Source of the DNA: Benincasa hispida
Taxonomy: Eukaryota > Streptophyta > Magnoliopsida > Cucurbitales > Cucurbitaceae
Direction of reading: 5' to 3'
DNA: 64,000 nt
NCBI RefSeq assembly: GCF_009727055.1
Contig: NC_052357.1
Location: forward strand, 20,470,908-20,534,907
How positions within the stretch are numbered: the stretch's first letter is position 1; each line of letters begins with the position of its first letter. Of the stretch, positions 12,681-23,008 are shown one piece after another. The notes under the pieces are model-generated. The model saw only the letters and a list, made by a program, of their open reading frames with translations. It was not told where the DNA came from and ran no database searches. Both the position numbers and the translations under genes were made by a program.

Positions 12681-13304
12681 GAACAAAATGTTTTAAATTT
12701 GTGATTTTTTTTTCTTTGGTTATTGAAAATAGAACATATCTCCCTTTGTTGATCTCTTAAATTTTGAAAATATTAAAGAGGGTGAAAGAAGGATGTTATT
12801 GGCTTTCGGTGAGTACCACTTCATGGGATATTTCATGTTCCAATCTAAATTCCTACATATCTAAAGGGCATAAACACATAAGGTTGCATTTGCATCCAAG
12901 CAAGGCCTTCAATAATACAAAAAGAATAAAGGCATCATATATTACCAATATATATGAATCTAATTTCCAAAAGCTTCATTTGGTGTGTGAAAGAGATTAT
13001 TCATTCTCTTCCCTAAAACTTTCGAGTCAAATTGAAAGAAACCGGATCGAATTTGATGCAAAAAGAAAATGAACCTAAACTTTTAACATTTGTTCGAATC
13101 AAATGTCCACAACAAATGCTTGAAAATACTATTTTAGAAATCTAAACACAAGGTTTTTAATTTTGATATGTGAATCAACTAAAAACCTAAAAGTTCCACA
13201 GTTGAAAATTATTTCATTTATTTGTCTTTCACATTCAAAGTTTCTAATAATTTAGTCTAAAAAAGCTTTTGGTTTTATTCCATTTAGATTCTTTAAACTC
13301 TAAA
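12681..13304. other. Intergenic DNA before the nested retrotransposon
   Basis: A plus-strand open frame at 12,764-13,072 has no recognisable domain and a composition like its surroundings, so I do not call it a gene. Nothing else is seen. Confidence 0.4.
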
Positions 13305-13449
13305 TGTGGAAATGATATTTGAATGAATATTTCTGTATTAATTTGAGATTTCCATAAGTAATTTATACAAAAAGAATGATTAACTAATTTCTTAATCTAA
13401 AGTCTAAATATATGCATAATACATAATTTAAGGCATAAATATCTCAACA
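13305..13449 (-). repeat. Outer element 3' LTR (145 bp)
   Basis: On the plus strand it reads tgtggaaatgatatttg at its left end and atctcaaca at its right end. It matches 21,348-21,493 throughout with scattered substitutions, and a purine-rich tract lies just inside it. Confidence 0.82.
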
Positions 13450-13968
13450 CCCTCCCTCAAATTTAAGGTGGTAGAGATAACTTGAGATTGTGAGTGGATA
13501 ATCTGAAGCAATTAGATGACAGATTGAAGTAATTTTGAATCATATCACAGTAGATCTGAGTAGGAAACAGAAACTCATGAAGAACTAGAATACGGATAAC
13601 TTCTGGACTGCGCATAGACGAACTTCTAGGTTGGAAACAGAGACCTACCTAAAGATCAAAAACAAAACTCATGAACTTCTGAGCCGAAAAAAGAGATCTA
13701 CCAAAGATCAGAAAAATAAAAGGTAAAAGGAAACAAAGACTCTGGAAAATCTAAAAACTGAACAAAGACTGAAACTGAAAAAGAATCAACTAAGAACCAA
13801 ACTGAACCAAACTTGTCTGACTAAATTAAACTAACTAGGTTGATGGAACCAAACCAAATCGAGAGAATCGAATTGGTCTAGTCTGATTGAATCGAACCAA
13901 AATGACTAAACCGGATCGGTTGAACCAAGTCGGTCTTTTTCTTTCTCCTTGAAATTGAACCTAAAACT

Positions 13969-15200
13969 ATTGGATTTTATGTCCTAAAACTCGTGGTTTG
14001 TAAACAATAAAACTTATTCTGAAAATTCAATAAGTTGTTATTGAATATATGTATTACTTATGAGAAATCCAATAAACCTAAAAGACTCTTGACTATTACA
14101 TGAGTACTTGAACTTTATGTGGAAACATAAAAGTAGATCAGGTTCGAGTAAATAGTCAAAATGATCTATAGTAGATGAATAAGATTGGGTGCCTTATTCT
14201 GGTAACACTATTGGATGCGGCCTACTCTGTAGTTGTTACAAAGAGTTTAAAGTGCTACAAACGAAGTGATCCTAATTCATACATGTTATAACATGAGGAG
14301 TGGGGTGTCCTGTGCAAAAGGGTTTGTACCAGATCAGACCACAAAATCAGTCACTCTTCATTTATTAACATTGTTTACTGTTTAAGACTGACTATTTCAA
14401 AGCGATGACCTAGGTAACTTGACTTTAATCCTGAGCTAACTATGAACTCCTATTTATTTGGGATTATCCTTAGATTTGCATAGTTGAGGGTTGGCTCAAC
14501 AACGCCGACTCAATAAACTCCCATTTCAAGGGTAAGACCGGATATGATAGTCGAGGGACATAGGGTGCAAGATGGAATTCACTCCTATCTACTTTTAGGG
14601 ATAGTAGAGAGGTGGTTTCCTTAAGTGCTGATTTTAGGTCTTGAACAAGAGGCCCCACCCTCTCATTGGCTCGAGAGGGACTCGGTTTGTTGATTGGATC
14701 ACAAATTAATTGTTCATTAAAGGATCAGTGGGACTTAAGGAACAAGAGGTAATCTCGGGGGTAAAGCATACATTTGACCCAGTTGTTATTATGAACAACC
14801 TGTGAAGGGTTAACTTACTAATCATGGTTATATCGAGTTGACATAATATATCTACAGTAAGGAGAGTTCAATTATGGGCTTTATTGCAGTGACCCATTAG
14901 TTAACGAATGGGGGTTAATTCGGTGTAATGAGTTTAGCCAATTAATCTCAAATCGTTGGAGCCTATGATCTGTAGGTGAGTTAGCAGCTGTCGGAAAAAG
15001 CGCAATAGCCATAAAGTTAACCCCTGGACCCGGTTCAAATGATTTGATCCAAAGTGTCATCAAAAGAAGAAGCTCGTGCCACTTAAAACAATATACATTG
15101 CCTCGTGTTAGCCGAACTGGGATTGGTAGAAGGAAAAAGTCATTTAAGCCCGAAAAATTCGTCAATAAATGACGAACCTAAGCCTTCCCTTTTCTAATAG

Positions 15201-15232
<32 letters not shown>

Positions 15233-16066
15233 GGCCTTCCCTCCCCTATGGATGGTTTCATAGCTTCTGTCAGGTCAGGAGTGAACGAAGGAAAGGTGGT
15301 TGGTTTTAAGGAAGCCTTCTGTTGGCATATTCCATATCGGAATAGTGTCTAACACTTCGACCCTGTCCTCCCTTGGGGATTGGTCTCTTAGATTGTGCAT
15401 GTGAAAAGAAAGCAGTAGCATTAGCAAGAGCAGTAAGATCCAATAAGAAGCCATATTAATTTATGAAATTAATATTATAAAATTAATAATATTTTCAATT
15501 TTATAAATCAAATTGATTTTTAAATCAATTTTGTAAAAATAGAAAAGTTGGAAAATTAAACACAAAATGGAATTTCGATATTTTCCATTTACCTTCATAG
15601 TTGCTCACACAAAACCCACCAACTTTAGGCTTCAATAACTCCAAGCATGAGCTGCATCTCACGCAACCATCTTCTTTGCATGATAGTCTGCAATATATTG
15701 AGAAGATTGGAGTGAATTTGTGGCATGCAATCGATAGAATTTTTGCTCAAAAATTTGTGTTGAAGAAGGTGTTCTTCAAATGGGTTGCCGTTATGACTTC
15801 TTCTTCAAGTTCCCTTCATTCAAGCTTATTTTGAGTCCCACAACTCAATCTAGAGCTCTAAGACGATAGTGAGGAAGATCTTGTGGTGGTCTAGAACAAT
15901 ATTTGAAGAAATTTGCAGGTGGGAATCAAGATTTCGAGAGTTCTACAAAGGTATGACTTGAAACCCTCTTATTTTAGTATGAGAATGCTTTAGTTTCTGT
16001 CAAAATTAATGATTAGAGTGCTTAATGATCCTTGTTGCTTCCACTGCTTGCTAATACATTCCAACA
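13969..16066 (+). mobile_element. Solo Copia LTR interrupted by organelle-like DNA
   Basis: Runs from ttggattttatgtcctaaaa to acattccaaca in plus orientation. It is colinear with the solo LTR at 9,553-11,455 up to about 14,980, where it is broken by a 470 bp insert and then resumes with A+T-rich LTR sequence. There is no internal coding sequence in this orientation. The next base starts an oppositely oriented LTR of the same superfamily. Confidence 0.7.
14981..15452. other. Organelle-like insertion within an LTR (probable NUMT)
   Basis: Composition rises abruptly from about 30% to near 48% G+C for 470 bp and falls again, both changes occurring in the middle of LTR sequence. The style (ggaaaagtcttccatttccg, gaacgaaggaaaggtggttgg, agcagtagcattagcaagag) resembles the non-coding mitochondrial DNA at 1-5,740. 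No gene is recognisable in it, so the mitochondrial origin is inferred. Confidence 0.55.
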
Positions 16067-17060
16067 AAAACCAACGTACTAAAGGAATGATATATCACGC
16101 AATGGAAGACTACAAAATCAATAAGCACTTAAACTATATTTAATTTGAGTTTTTAGCATGCTATACACATAATATTCAAAAGAGGGTTTGAAACACATAT
16201 TACATTTGAAGATTTCTCCACGAATTCAGCTGAAATTCACCAAGATAGAGCTTGAATCACCGAGAGGACTACCATCAAGATCTTCACTACTATGCTCAAG
16301 TTGGAACGTGTGGTGGAAACACTTAGATTAAGTTCAATTGATGAAGAACAAGTGAGGGAGGTATATAGAGTTTTCAGGTTATTACTTCAACAAGTATATC
16401 ACAGAATCCTTATTGTTCTTCATGCATGGAGCTCATTTATATAGGTCAAATTCATGCAAATGTATAGGGTTGCATGAAGAACAACTCCAGCTTGAAGAGC
16501 ATTGCAAACTAGAAATGGAAGGCTTATTGAGCAGTGCTGTTGAACTACTCTCACCCATGCAGATCAAAGGATAATCCCGAATAAACAGGAGTTCATAGCT
16601 AGCTCAGGATTAAGATCGAGTTATCCTAGGTTACTTAAATATGAAATAGTTAGTTTTAATAGTAAACGGTCATTATAAAGAAAAGTGACTATTTTGTGGT
16701 CCAGTCTATATGCAAACTCATTGCATAGGATGCCCCACTCACATGTCTCTACATGAATGATCTGTGGATCACATTAGTTATATTACCTATAAAAATGGGT
16801 CGCATCCAATAGTGTTACCAGAATTAGATACCCAATTTCACTCGTATACTTATAGACCATTTAGGCTATATACTATTAACTTGATCCTGTTTATGTCACC
16901 ACAAAAAATTAAAGTATTCATACTATAGCCATGGACATGTTTATTGGATTTTCATAATAGAATCGATAACTTTATTGAATAAGACACTCAATAATATTTT
17001 ATTGATAAATAGAATGTTTAACATAAGATTTACTAACTGCGAGTTCTAGGACATTCCCAA
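16067..17060 (-). mobile_element. Copia 3' LTR (about 990 bp)
   Basis: On the minus strand it follows a polypurine tract (aagtgggagatttttggg) and starts aatgtcctagaactcgcag. It belongs to the same superfamily as the solo LTRs at 9,553 and 13,969 (shared ggtaacactattggatgcg, aatcctgagctagctatgaac). It lies downstream of the decayed polyprotein at 17,319-20,700 in the same orientation, so it is that element's 3' LTR. No matching 5' LTR exists; the element is truncated at its 5' side. Confidence 0.72.
16435..16441 (-). promoter_or_regulatory. LTR TATA box
   Basis: On the minus strand the LTR holds cctatataaatgagctcc, a canonical TATA element in the expected part of a Copia LTR. It could still drive minus-strand transcription outward toward 16,067. 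Confidence 0.5.
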
Positions 17061-17318
17061 AAATCTCCCACTTGGACTAAAACTCCAATGAGAATAAATA
17101 TATACAATACAATATTAAGAAACATAAAGGAAAAATACAATAAACTAGGGAATTCTCTAATACCATAGATATTCTCCCACTTGCCCTAGATTATGTTGCT
17201 CGGAGTCCTAGTCCAATCAGGTGGTCCTCGAACACTTTAGCCAAGAGGGTCTTCGTAAATGGATCAGCAAGATTGTCATCAGAGGCTATCTTCGTGACGA
17301 TCACGTCTCCTCGGTGTA

Positions 17319-17576
17319 CTATCTCTCTGATGAGATAGTACTTTCTTTCAATACTATTGTCATAATACAGTGTGATAGGTAGTGCATATTTGGAACTACT
17401 TCCAAGTCAGCCAAGAATTTGCGTAGCCATACTGCTTCTTTAGCGGCTTCACATGTGGCTACGTATTCTGCTTCCATTGTGGAGTCAACAATACAACTTT
17501 GCTTAATGCTTCTCCAAATTATAACTCCTCCATTGAGAGTGAAAATTGATCTTGAAGTAGATTTCCTTGAATCCAC
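17319..17576 (-). pseudogene. Copia RNase H domain remnant
   Basis: The frame contains DSRKSTSRSIFTLNGGVIIW, then KQSCIVDSTMEAEYVATCEAAKEAVWLRKF. This is the Copia RNase H signature with the acidic residue in S-T-x-E-A-E-Y. The frame breaks at both ends, whereas an intact element would continue into reverse transcriptase upstream. Confidence 0.88.
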
Positions 17577-18030
17577 ATAAGTCTAGAAATCAGAATCAGT
17601 GTATCCAATAAGGATCAAATCCTTAGGTCCATACACAAGCATATAGTCCTTCGTTCTCTTTAGATACTTGAGGATGTTTTTTACATCAGTCCAATGACTA
17701 TGTTCTGGATTGGATTCGAACATGTTAACGATTCCAACTACAAAGCATATGTCAGGGCGTGTACTTCATTGCGTACATCAAACTCCCAACTGTAGATGCG
17801 TATGGAATTCTTGTCATTTCATCAATATCTTGAGGTGTCTTAGGACACTGTTCCTTTGACAAATGAATTTCATGTCTAAAAGGTAACATACCTCTTTTGA
17901 AATTTTGTATATTATATCTTGACAACATCTTGTCAATATAAGATGCCTGAGATAGTGTTAGGGTTCTATTCTTTAGATTCCGAAAGATCTGTATTCCTAA
18001 AACGTATTAAGCATCACCCATATCTTTCAT

Positions 18031-18369
18031 TTAGAATTGTGTTGCTAACCATCTCTTTATATCAAGAAGGAAGTTTATCTCATTCCCAATGAGCAAGATA
18101 TTATCAACAAAAAGAACTAAAAATGCTACAGTCTTGTTGACTATCTTCTTGTATACACAAGGTTCGTCAACATTCTGTTCAAAGCTATAAGATTTGATCG
18201 CAGTATCAAACCTTATATTACAGGATCTTGAAGCTTTTTTTAACCCATAAATGGATCGTTTAATCTTACAGACTTTCTCTTCTTGTCCTTGTTCGATGAA
18301 CCCTTCTGGTTGAGACATAAAAATACTTGCATCAAGATGGCCGTTCAGAAAAGCTGTCTTGACATCCAT
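18031..18369 (-). pseudogene. Copia reverse transcriptase remnant
   Basis: Contains MDVKTAFLNGHL, QPEGFIE, CKIKRSIYGLKKASR and LVLFVDNILLIGN. These are conserved Copia RT blocks, but the catalytic YVDD-type motif reads FVDN, which loses the second aspartate. Stops and frameshifts separate it from the integrase remnant upstream and the RNase H remnant downstream. It is inactive. Confidence 0.88.
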
Positions 18370-18674
18370 TTTCCATATTCATAGTCATAATATGTGGCAA
18401 TGGATAGAAGTATTCTAATTTATTTTATCATGGAAACAAGAGAAAAAGTTTCTTCATAATCGACCCATTCTCTTTGGGTAAAACCCTTTGCCACGAGTCT
18501 GGCTTTATAGGTTTTTACCTTGTCAGTTTGGTCTCGTTTTCTCTTGTAGATCTACTGTTCCCTGTCAACATCTTCCATTGCCTTTTTAAAGGTTAATGGA
18601 TCCTCTAAGCCATCATCATGTATGATGTTTTGAGTTTCTGTTAAACCCATATAGCATTCAAGTTGTTGAATAAA

Positions 18675-18752
18675 CCTCCCACTACATCGAGGCACCCCCA
18701 ATTCCTGAGATGGNCCCCCACTACGTTCAGGCATACTCAATTCTTGAGATGG
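18675..18752. repeat. Imperfect 38 bp direct repeat around a single N
   Basis: The phrase cactac..cgaggcacccccaattcctgagatgg at 18,675-18,713 recurs after the N at 18,714 as cactacgttcaggcat..attcttgagatgg. In the Copia frame it gives PSQEL...P..SG twice. The copies are clearly diverged, so this is not a simple gap-filling artefact, though the N itself marks uncertain sequence. Confidence 0.5.
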
Positions 18753-19433
18753 ACGTGATGGATAACAATAGTTGTTGATGGACCAGCTTGATCAACCACT
18801 CTTGTTGATTTTTCTGTGGCATCTTTGGTCATTTCTTGCAATATTAGTTTACTATGAGGTAGATGATTTTTTATATGATCTTCTTCCAAGAATGTAGCAT
18901 TTGTCGATACAAATACTTTGTCTTCTTAGAGATCATAGAATAATCCTCCTTTTGTTTGTTTAGGGTATCCTACAAAGAGGCATAACTTCAGACCTATTTC
19001 AAGTTTCTTAGGATTTTGTACCAACACATGTGCTGGACAACCCAAGATATGGAAATGACGTGAACTAGTTTTGCGTCCTTTCCATAATTCATACGGTGTT
19101 TCTGAAACACTTTTTGAAGGAACAACGTTTAGAATATATACTGCAGTCTGTACTGCAAACCCCTAAAAGGATTGAGGTAACTAAGCATAACTCATCATTC
19201 ATCGGACGATGTCTAACAAGGTTTGATTTCTTCTTTCTGCAACACCGTTTTGTTGTGGTGTTTCAGGTCCTGTGAGCTGGGATTGAATTTCATGATCTAC
19301 TAGATAGTTCTGGAATTGTAAATCCATATACTCACCACCTCAATCAGATCGAAGTGTTTTAATTCTTTTACTTAACAAATTTTCTGTCTCGGTCTTAAAT
19401 TCTTTGAACTTTTCAAGAGTTTCAGACTTGTGA

Positions 19434-19898
19434 CTAATTAAGTAAATGTAACCATAATCTCGAGTAATCATCAATAAAACTGACAAAATACTGATAATCT
19501 CCTCGTGCTTTTACACTCATCAAACCACATAGGTCTGAATGTATAAGTTCCAAAGGCTCTTTGGCACGAAGACCTTTGTCAGAAAATGATCTTTTTGTCA
19601 TTTTTTCCTCAAGACATAATTCACATGGAGGTAAAGAACTATCTTCTAACTGACTTAAATTACCGTCTTTTACTAATCTCACAATCCTGTTGAGATTAAT
19701 GTGACCAAGTTTGAGGTGACAAAGATAGACGTTAGGAGAAATTTTCCGTTTTTTATTTTGAGTCTCAGCCATTTTAAACATCTTTATATTTAGAATGGCT
19801 TTTGCTTCAGTTGGTTTTAATATATATAAGTTATTTTTTAGTCTTGCAAAACAAATATGAATACCTCTTGAAAAAAACAAACACTTCATTAGATTCAA
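19434..19898 (-). pseudogene. Copia GAG-pre-integrase and integrase N-terminal remnant
   Basis: Carries the HHCC zinc-binding layout (HLKLGHINLNRIVRL, later CELCLEEKM), then LELIHSDLCGLM with the first catalytic Asp and VSFIDDYSR with the second. The frame is lost before the third catalytic residue. Confidence 0.87.
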
Positions 19899-20085
19899 AA
19901 GATATTCTATACATATGTTCTAGCAGACAGGAAATGGAGATTAAATTTCTTTTCATTTTAGGTACATAATACACATTCCTAAGTAAGATAAAAGACTCTC
20001 CAAAAAATAGCTTGATATCTCCCACTGCATGAGCTAAAATGACTTCAGTTGTTCCCACCTTGAAAGTCATTTCTTATTCAGAAAG

Positions 20086-20300
20086 TTCTCTCCAAGAACT
20101 AGTTTCCTGTAGAATAATGCAAACATGATTAGCGGCGTCTGAATCTAATATCCAAGTTAGGTGAGTATTCTCCACTAGACATGTTTCAACTACTAGTAAA
20201 TCTGATTTGCCTTGTTTCGCCTTTTCCGCTTTCTTCTCAACCAAATACTTTGGGCAGTTACGTTTCTAGTGCCCATCCTCTCTACAATGAAAACACTTTT
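20086..20300 (-). pseudogene. Copia zinc knuckle and protease remnant
   Basis: In the minus-strand frame, a CCHC knuckle (CFHCREDGH, stop, KRNC) is broken by an in-frame TAG in place of the usual tryptophan. It is followed by KYLVEKK and a protease active site reading DSDAANHV instead of the normal DSGA-type sequence. Both changes would abolish function. Confidence 0.8.
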
Positions 20301-20369
20301 CTTTGGGAGTTTTGTTTTTGTTTTTGTTTTTCTTAGCAGTGGTTTTCTTATTCCCTTTACCCTTTTTCT

Positions 20370-20700
20370 TCATTTGAATATACTTATCTTTTGAAGAAGA
20401 AGGAACGGACTTTTTTTATCAGTGGGTCTTGTTCCAAACGACGACCCCTTAAAAAACTTCTTAGGTTTAGAAATAACATTTACTTCTTTTGCCTTAAGTT
20501 TCATCATAGACTGATATGTCTGTAACTCATTCAACAACGTGGTCAAATTATAAGTAATTTTGTTCATAACAGCATTGGTTCTGAAAGGCAAATAACTCTC
20601 CAGGAGAGATTTCAATATCATACTTACTTGACTTATCTCATCTATCATCGGATAAGCCTCAACAATATTAAAGTGTACCATGAACATGGCGGACATGAGA
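20370..20700 (-). pseudogene. Copia gag remnant
   Basis: Residues such as IDEISQVSMILKSLLESYLPFRTN, AVMNKITYNLTTLLNELQTY and MMKLKAKEVNVI (given here in parts) match the UBN2-type Copia gag that precedes the zinc knuckle. Similarity stops near 20,700, where the frame runs on into sequence of the outer element. That marks the 5' truncation point of this nested Copia. Confidence 0.8.
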
Positions 20701-21330
20701 CTTTCAGATCTAAGCAACGGTGGCGTTAATGGAGCAGAGCGGCCAAAGAACCAACATAGTTCTCGAACAGATCTATGAAGCCTTCGAGTAGATTTGGGGT
20801 TTTTTGCTCGCGCATCTAGGCTAATGGAGGATGATGACTGGGCTAGGAGGCGAGACAATGCAGATCTAATCGGTAGAATGTCGGATTTGGAAAAGGTGGT
20901 GCGAATCTAGTCTGGGCATCAAAAGAAGGTCACAGATCTGAATGGTTAGGAGGTCGCTGAACTTCTGATAGAGGGTAGACGAATGAAGTTCGTCGGACAT
21001 GAACAGACAGCACCCGGATCTGAACGGATCTGAAGCCTGAAGAATGAAGGTCACGAATGGCAAGATTTGGACAGGATGGAAGTTGATTAGCACGGATCAT
21101 GATGATTTTGGGGTTGTTCACGTGCAGATCGATGGTTGATGACTTAAGGACTGAGACAAATCTGTAGATTTGATCAATCTCCGTGGCTGGAACAGTTGGA
21201 GGTTCACGTCTGAAGAATCTAAACAACAAAATTGGAGCGAAGCGGAGATGGATTAGTACGTAGATCTGCCTCCGTCGATGGAGGTAGAGATCGAACAACA
21301 GCAGCGACTGAAAAATAGAAAACCTTAGCG
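20701..21330 (-). other. Leader of the outer LTR element
   Basis: About 0.63 kb between the primer-binding site and the nested Copia gag. Open frames on the minus strand (20,866-21,093 and 20,930-21,298) show no recognisable domain, so I treat this as untranslated leader or decayed gag of the outer element. Confidence 0.5.
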
Positions 21331-21347
21331 ATTGGACTCTGATACCA
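21331..21347 (-). other. Primer-binding site (initiator tRNA-Met)
   Basis: The minus strand reads tggtatcagagtccaat immediately inside the 5' LTR, the standard plant Copia primer-binding site. Confidence 0.85.
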
Positions 21348-21493
21348 TGTGGAAATAATATTTAAATGAATATTTTTTATATTCATTTGAGATTTCCATA
21401 AGGAATTTATACAAAAAGAACAATTAATTAATTTCCTAATCTAAAGCTTAAATATATGCATAATACATAATTTAAGACATAAATATCTCAACT
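21348..21493 (-). repeat. Outer element 5' LTR (146 bp)
   Basis: Matches 13,305-13,449. The terminal base at 21,493 is T where the other copy has A, so the expected TG terminus on the minus strand has become AG. The primer-binding site abuts its inner edge. Confidence 0.82.
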
Positions 21494-21498
21494 CTAAA

Positions 21499-22141
21499 AT
21501 TGTTTATTTCATTCCTACAAAGTTCTTATTATTTTGTAATTAATGGTGTAGTAAATAGATATTTCGGGTTCGTATATGTGCAATAACATGGTGATATGAA
21601 CATATATTGGATCACATAGATTTGCTCAAATTAGGTAGAAGAACAACCGCAATGGTTAGAAATGGTTTTTCTTTTTAATTTTATTATCTAAATAGATATT
21701 TTGAAAATTTTATTATAGAAGAAAATGAAACCAAATTTAAAAAGTATAGACCAAAATGAATTCAAGATTTTATAGACCAATATTTGTTGATATTTGATGG
21801 ATAAATCTAGGCAAGAAAAATCTCACTTAAACTGCACATGCTTCAACTGTGAATTATTTATTGATTAGGGAAGATGTGACTGCAAACCAAAATAATTCGG
21901 ATATGCCATTGATATCTAAGTTAGTCTAAGAGGTTTAAGATGTAATAAGTGTTTTAGATAATTAAATTACGTCTTATGTTGTTATAATGATGTATGTATA
22001 TATAGGAGAATAACCTAAGGTTTCTCCTTTTCCTCTTCGAATTAGGATCTTTTGGGTTAAATCTCCATTTCCAAACATAATCTTGACTCTTGAGCTATAG
22101 GTGTGTGAATTGTTGAACACCTTCAGGCCAAGACACCCACC
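21499..22141. other. Intergenic A+T-rich DNA up to the adapter junction
   Basis: No gene or named repeat recognised. Its right edge is the adapter palindrome, so its adjacency to what follows is uncertain. Confidence 0.5.
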
Positions 22142-22179
22142 CTGTCTCTTATACACATCTAGATGTGTATAAGAGACAG
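22142..22179. other. Nextera mate-pair junction adapter (sequencing artefact)
   Basis: A perfect 38 bp palindrome made of ctgtctcttatacacatct followed by its reverse complement agatgtgtataagagacag. This is the 19 bp Tn5 mosaic end in head-to-head form, exactly the circularisation junction of Illumina Nextera mate-pair libraries. It is not plant DNA. Sequences on the two sides were brought together in a mate-pair circle and may lie kilobases apart in the genome. Confidence 0.97.
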
Positions 22180-22235
22180 GATTATATACCTCATTCCTGT
22201 TCTCGGTTCCTCGCCCCGATGAATATATTATATAA

Positions 22236-22323
22236 TTATATAATAATAATAATAATAATTATTATTATTATTATTAGTAGTAGTAGTAGTAGTAGTAGTA
22301 CTACTACTACTACTACCACCACC
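22236..22323. repeat. Compound palindromic trinucleotide microsatellite
   Basis: The tract runs (AAT)n, (ATT)n, (AGT)n, (ACT)n, (ACC)n with no spacer. AAT and ATT are mutual reverse complements, as are AGT and ACT, so two perfect hairpins sit side by side. Confidence 0.92.
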
Positions 22324-22842
22324 TCGTTTCGTTCGTTTCGAGCCCAAGTGATTTTTACTTCTTCTTATTTTACCTTAGTTCAAATTCACCCGTACCAAAT
22401 ATGAAATTTAAGTTAAATTTAAAAAATTTAAATGATAATATATATTTAATATTCTGAATATATTCTATAGTCGCTTTGTTTATAATATATCTTTCTTGAA
22501 TTGAATTCAAACATTGTTTGTTAAGGTTTTCCTCCATTTTATTTTTTTATTTCTATTTTATTTTTTTGAGAAATAGATTCTCCTTTATACTAAGAAACTA
22601 TATTCTATTTTATTTTTAATTGGAAAAGTGGAGTGATAATGGAATTTAAAAATAAATCTACTTGAAGGCAAACCTTGGATATTAAATAAGGTGAGATGAA
22701 AATAAGAAAGAAGCTACTCTTGATGAGCCACCATTTCTACTGAATTTTTATTTTTAGTGCCATAGTCGGAAATTTTTAAATTAAGGATCTAAATTTATAA
22801 TAATATTGTTTTCAAATATAGAAAAATGAATCAACTTATTTA

Positions 22843-23008
22843 TAAATATAGTAAAATATTACTCTCTATCAGTGATAGATACGAATAGATACTGATAGAC
22901 ATTTATCAGCATCAATGATAGATACTGATAGATGTGTACCAGTGTCTATCACCGTCTATCACTGATATTAGACAATGACGTTTTGCTATATTTGTAAATA
23001 TTTCTAGC
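22843..23008. repeat. Foldback MITE with tatcagtgatag core
   Basis: The left end (tttataaatatagtaaaatatt) pairs with the right end (gttttgctatatttgtaaata). The interior is full of tctatcactgatag and its complement. Fragments with the same core appear near 27,170-27,315 and 49,497-49,600. Confidence 0.65.

Larger units (their letters stand above)
13305..21493 (-). mobile_element. Outer LTR retrotransposon holding nested insertions, minus strand
   Basis: Two copies of a short LTR bound this interval: 13,305-13,449 and 21,348-21,493. Outside them CTAAA is repeated exactly (13,300-13,304 and 21,494-21,498). On the minus strand the LTR runs from TGTTGAGATATTTATG to TTATTTCCACA. A primer-binding site complementary to initiator tRNA-Met follows the 5' LTR (21,331-21,347, read tggtatcagagtccaat), and a purine tract (tttgagggaggg) precedes the 3' LTR. 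Only about 0.5 kb next to the 3' LTR and about 0.65 kb next to the 5' LTR seem to belong to this element. The rest is later insertions. It was Copia-type and may have been non-autonomous. Confidence 0.8.

Noticed and set aside
15601..15834. 77-residue plus-strand frame as a gene
   Set aside because: Lies wholly in the 3' part of an LTR and has no domain.
22142..22179. The 38 bp palindrome as a natural regulatory hairpin or Tn5 transposon end
   Set aside because: Exact head-to-head mosaic ends with no transposon between them, in a plant genome, is the known library junction.
22236..22323. Trinucleotide tract as a CRISPR-like array
   Set aside because: No spacers; continuous microsatellite.
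22165..22404. Frame over the microsatellite read as a poly-Ile/Ser/Thr protein
   Set aside because: It starts inside the synthetic adapter and its residues come from trinucleotide repeats.
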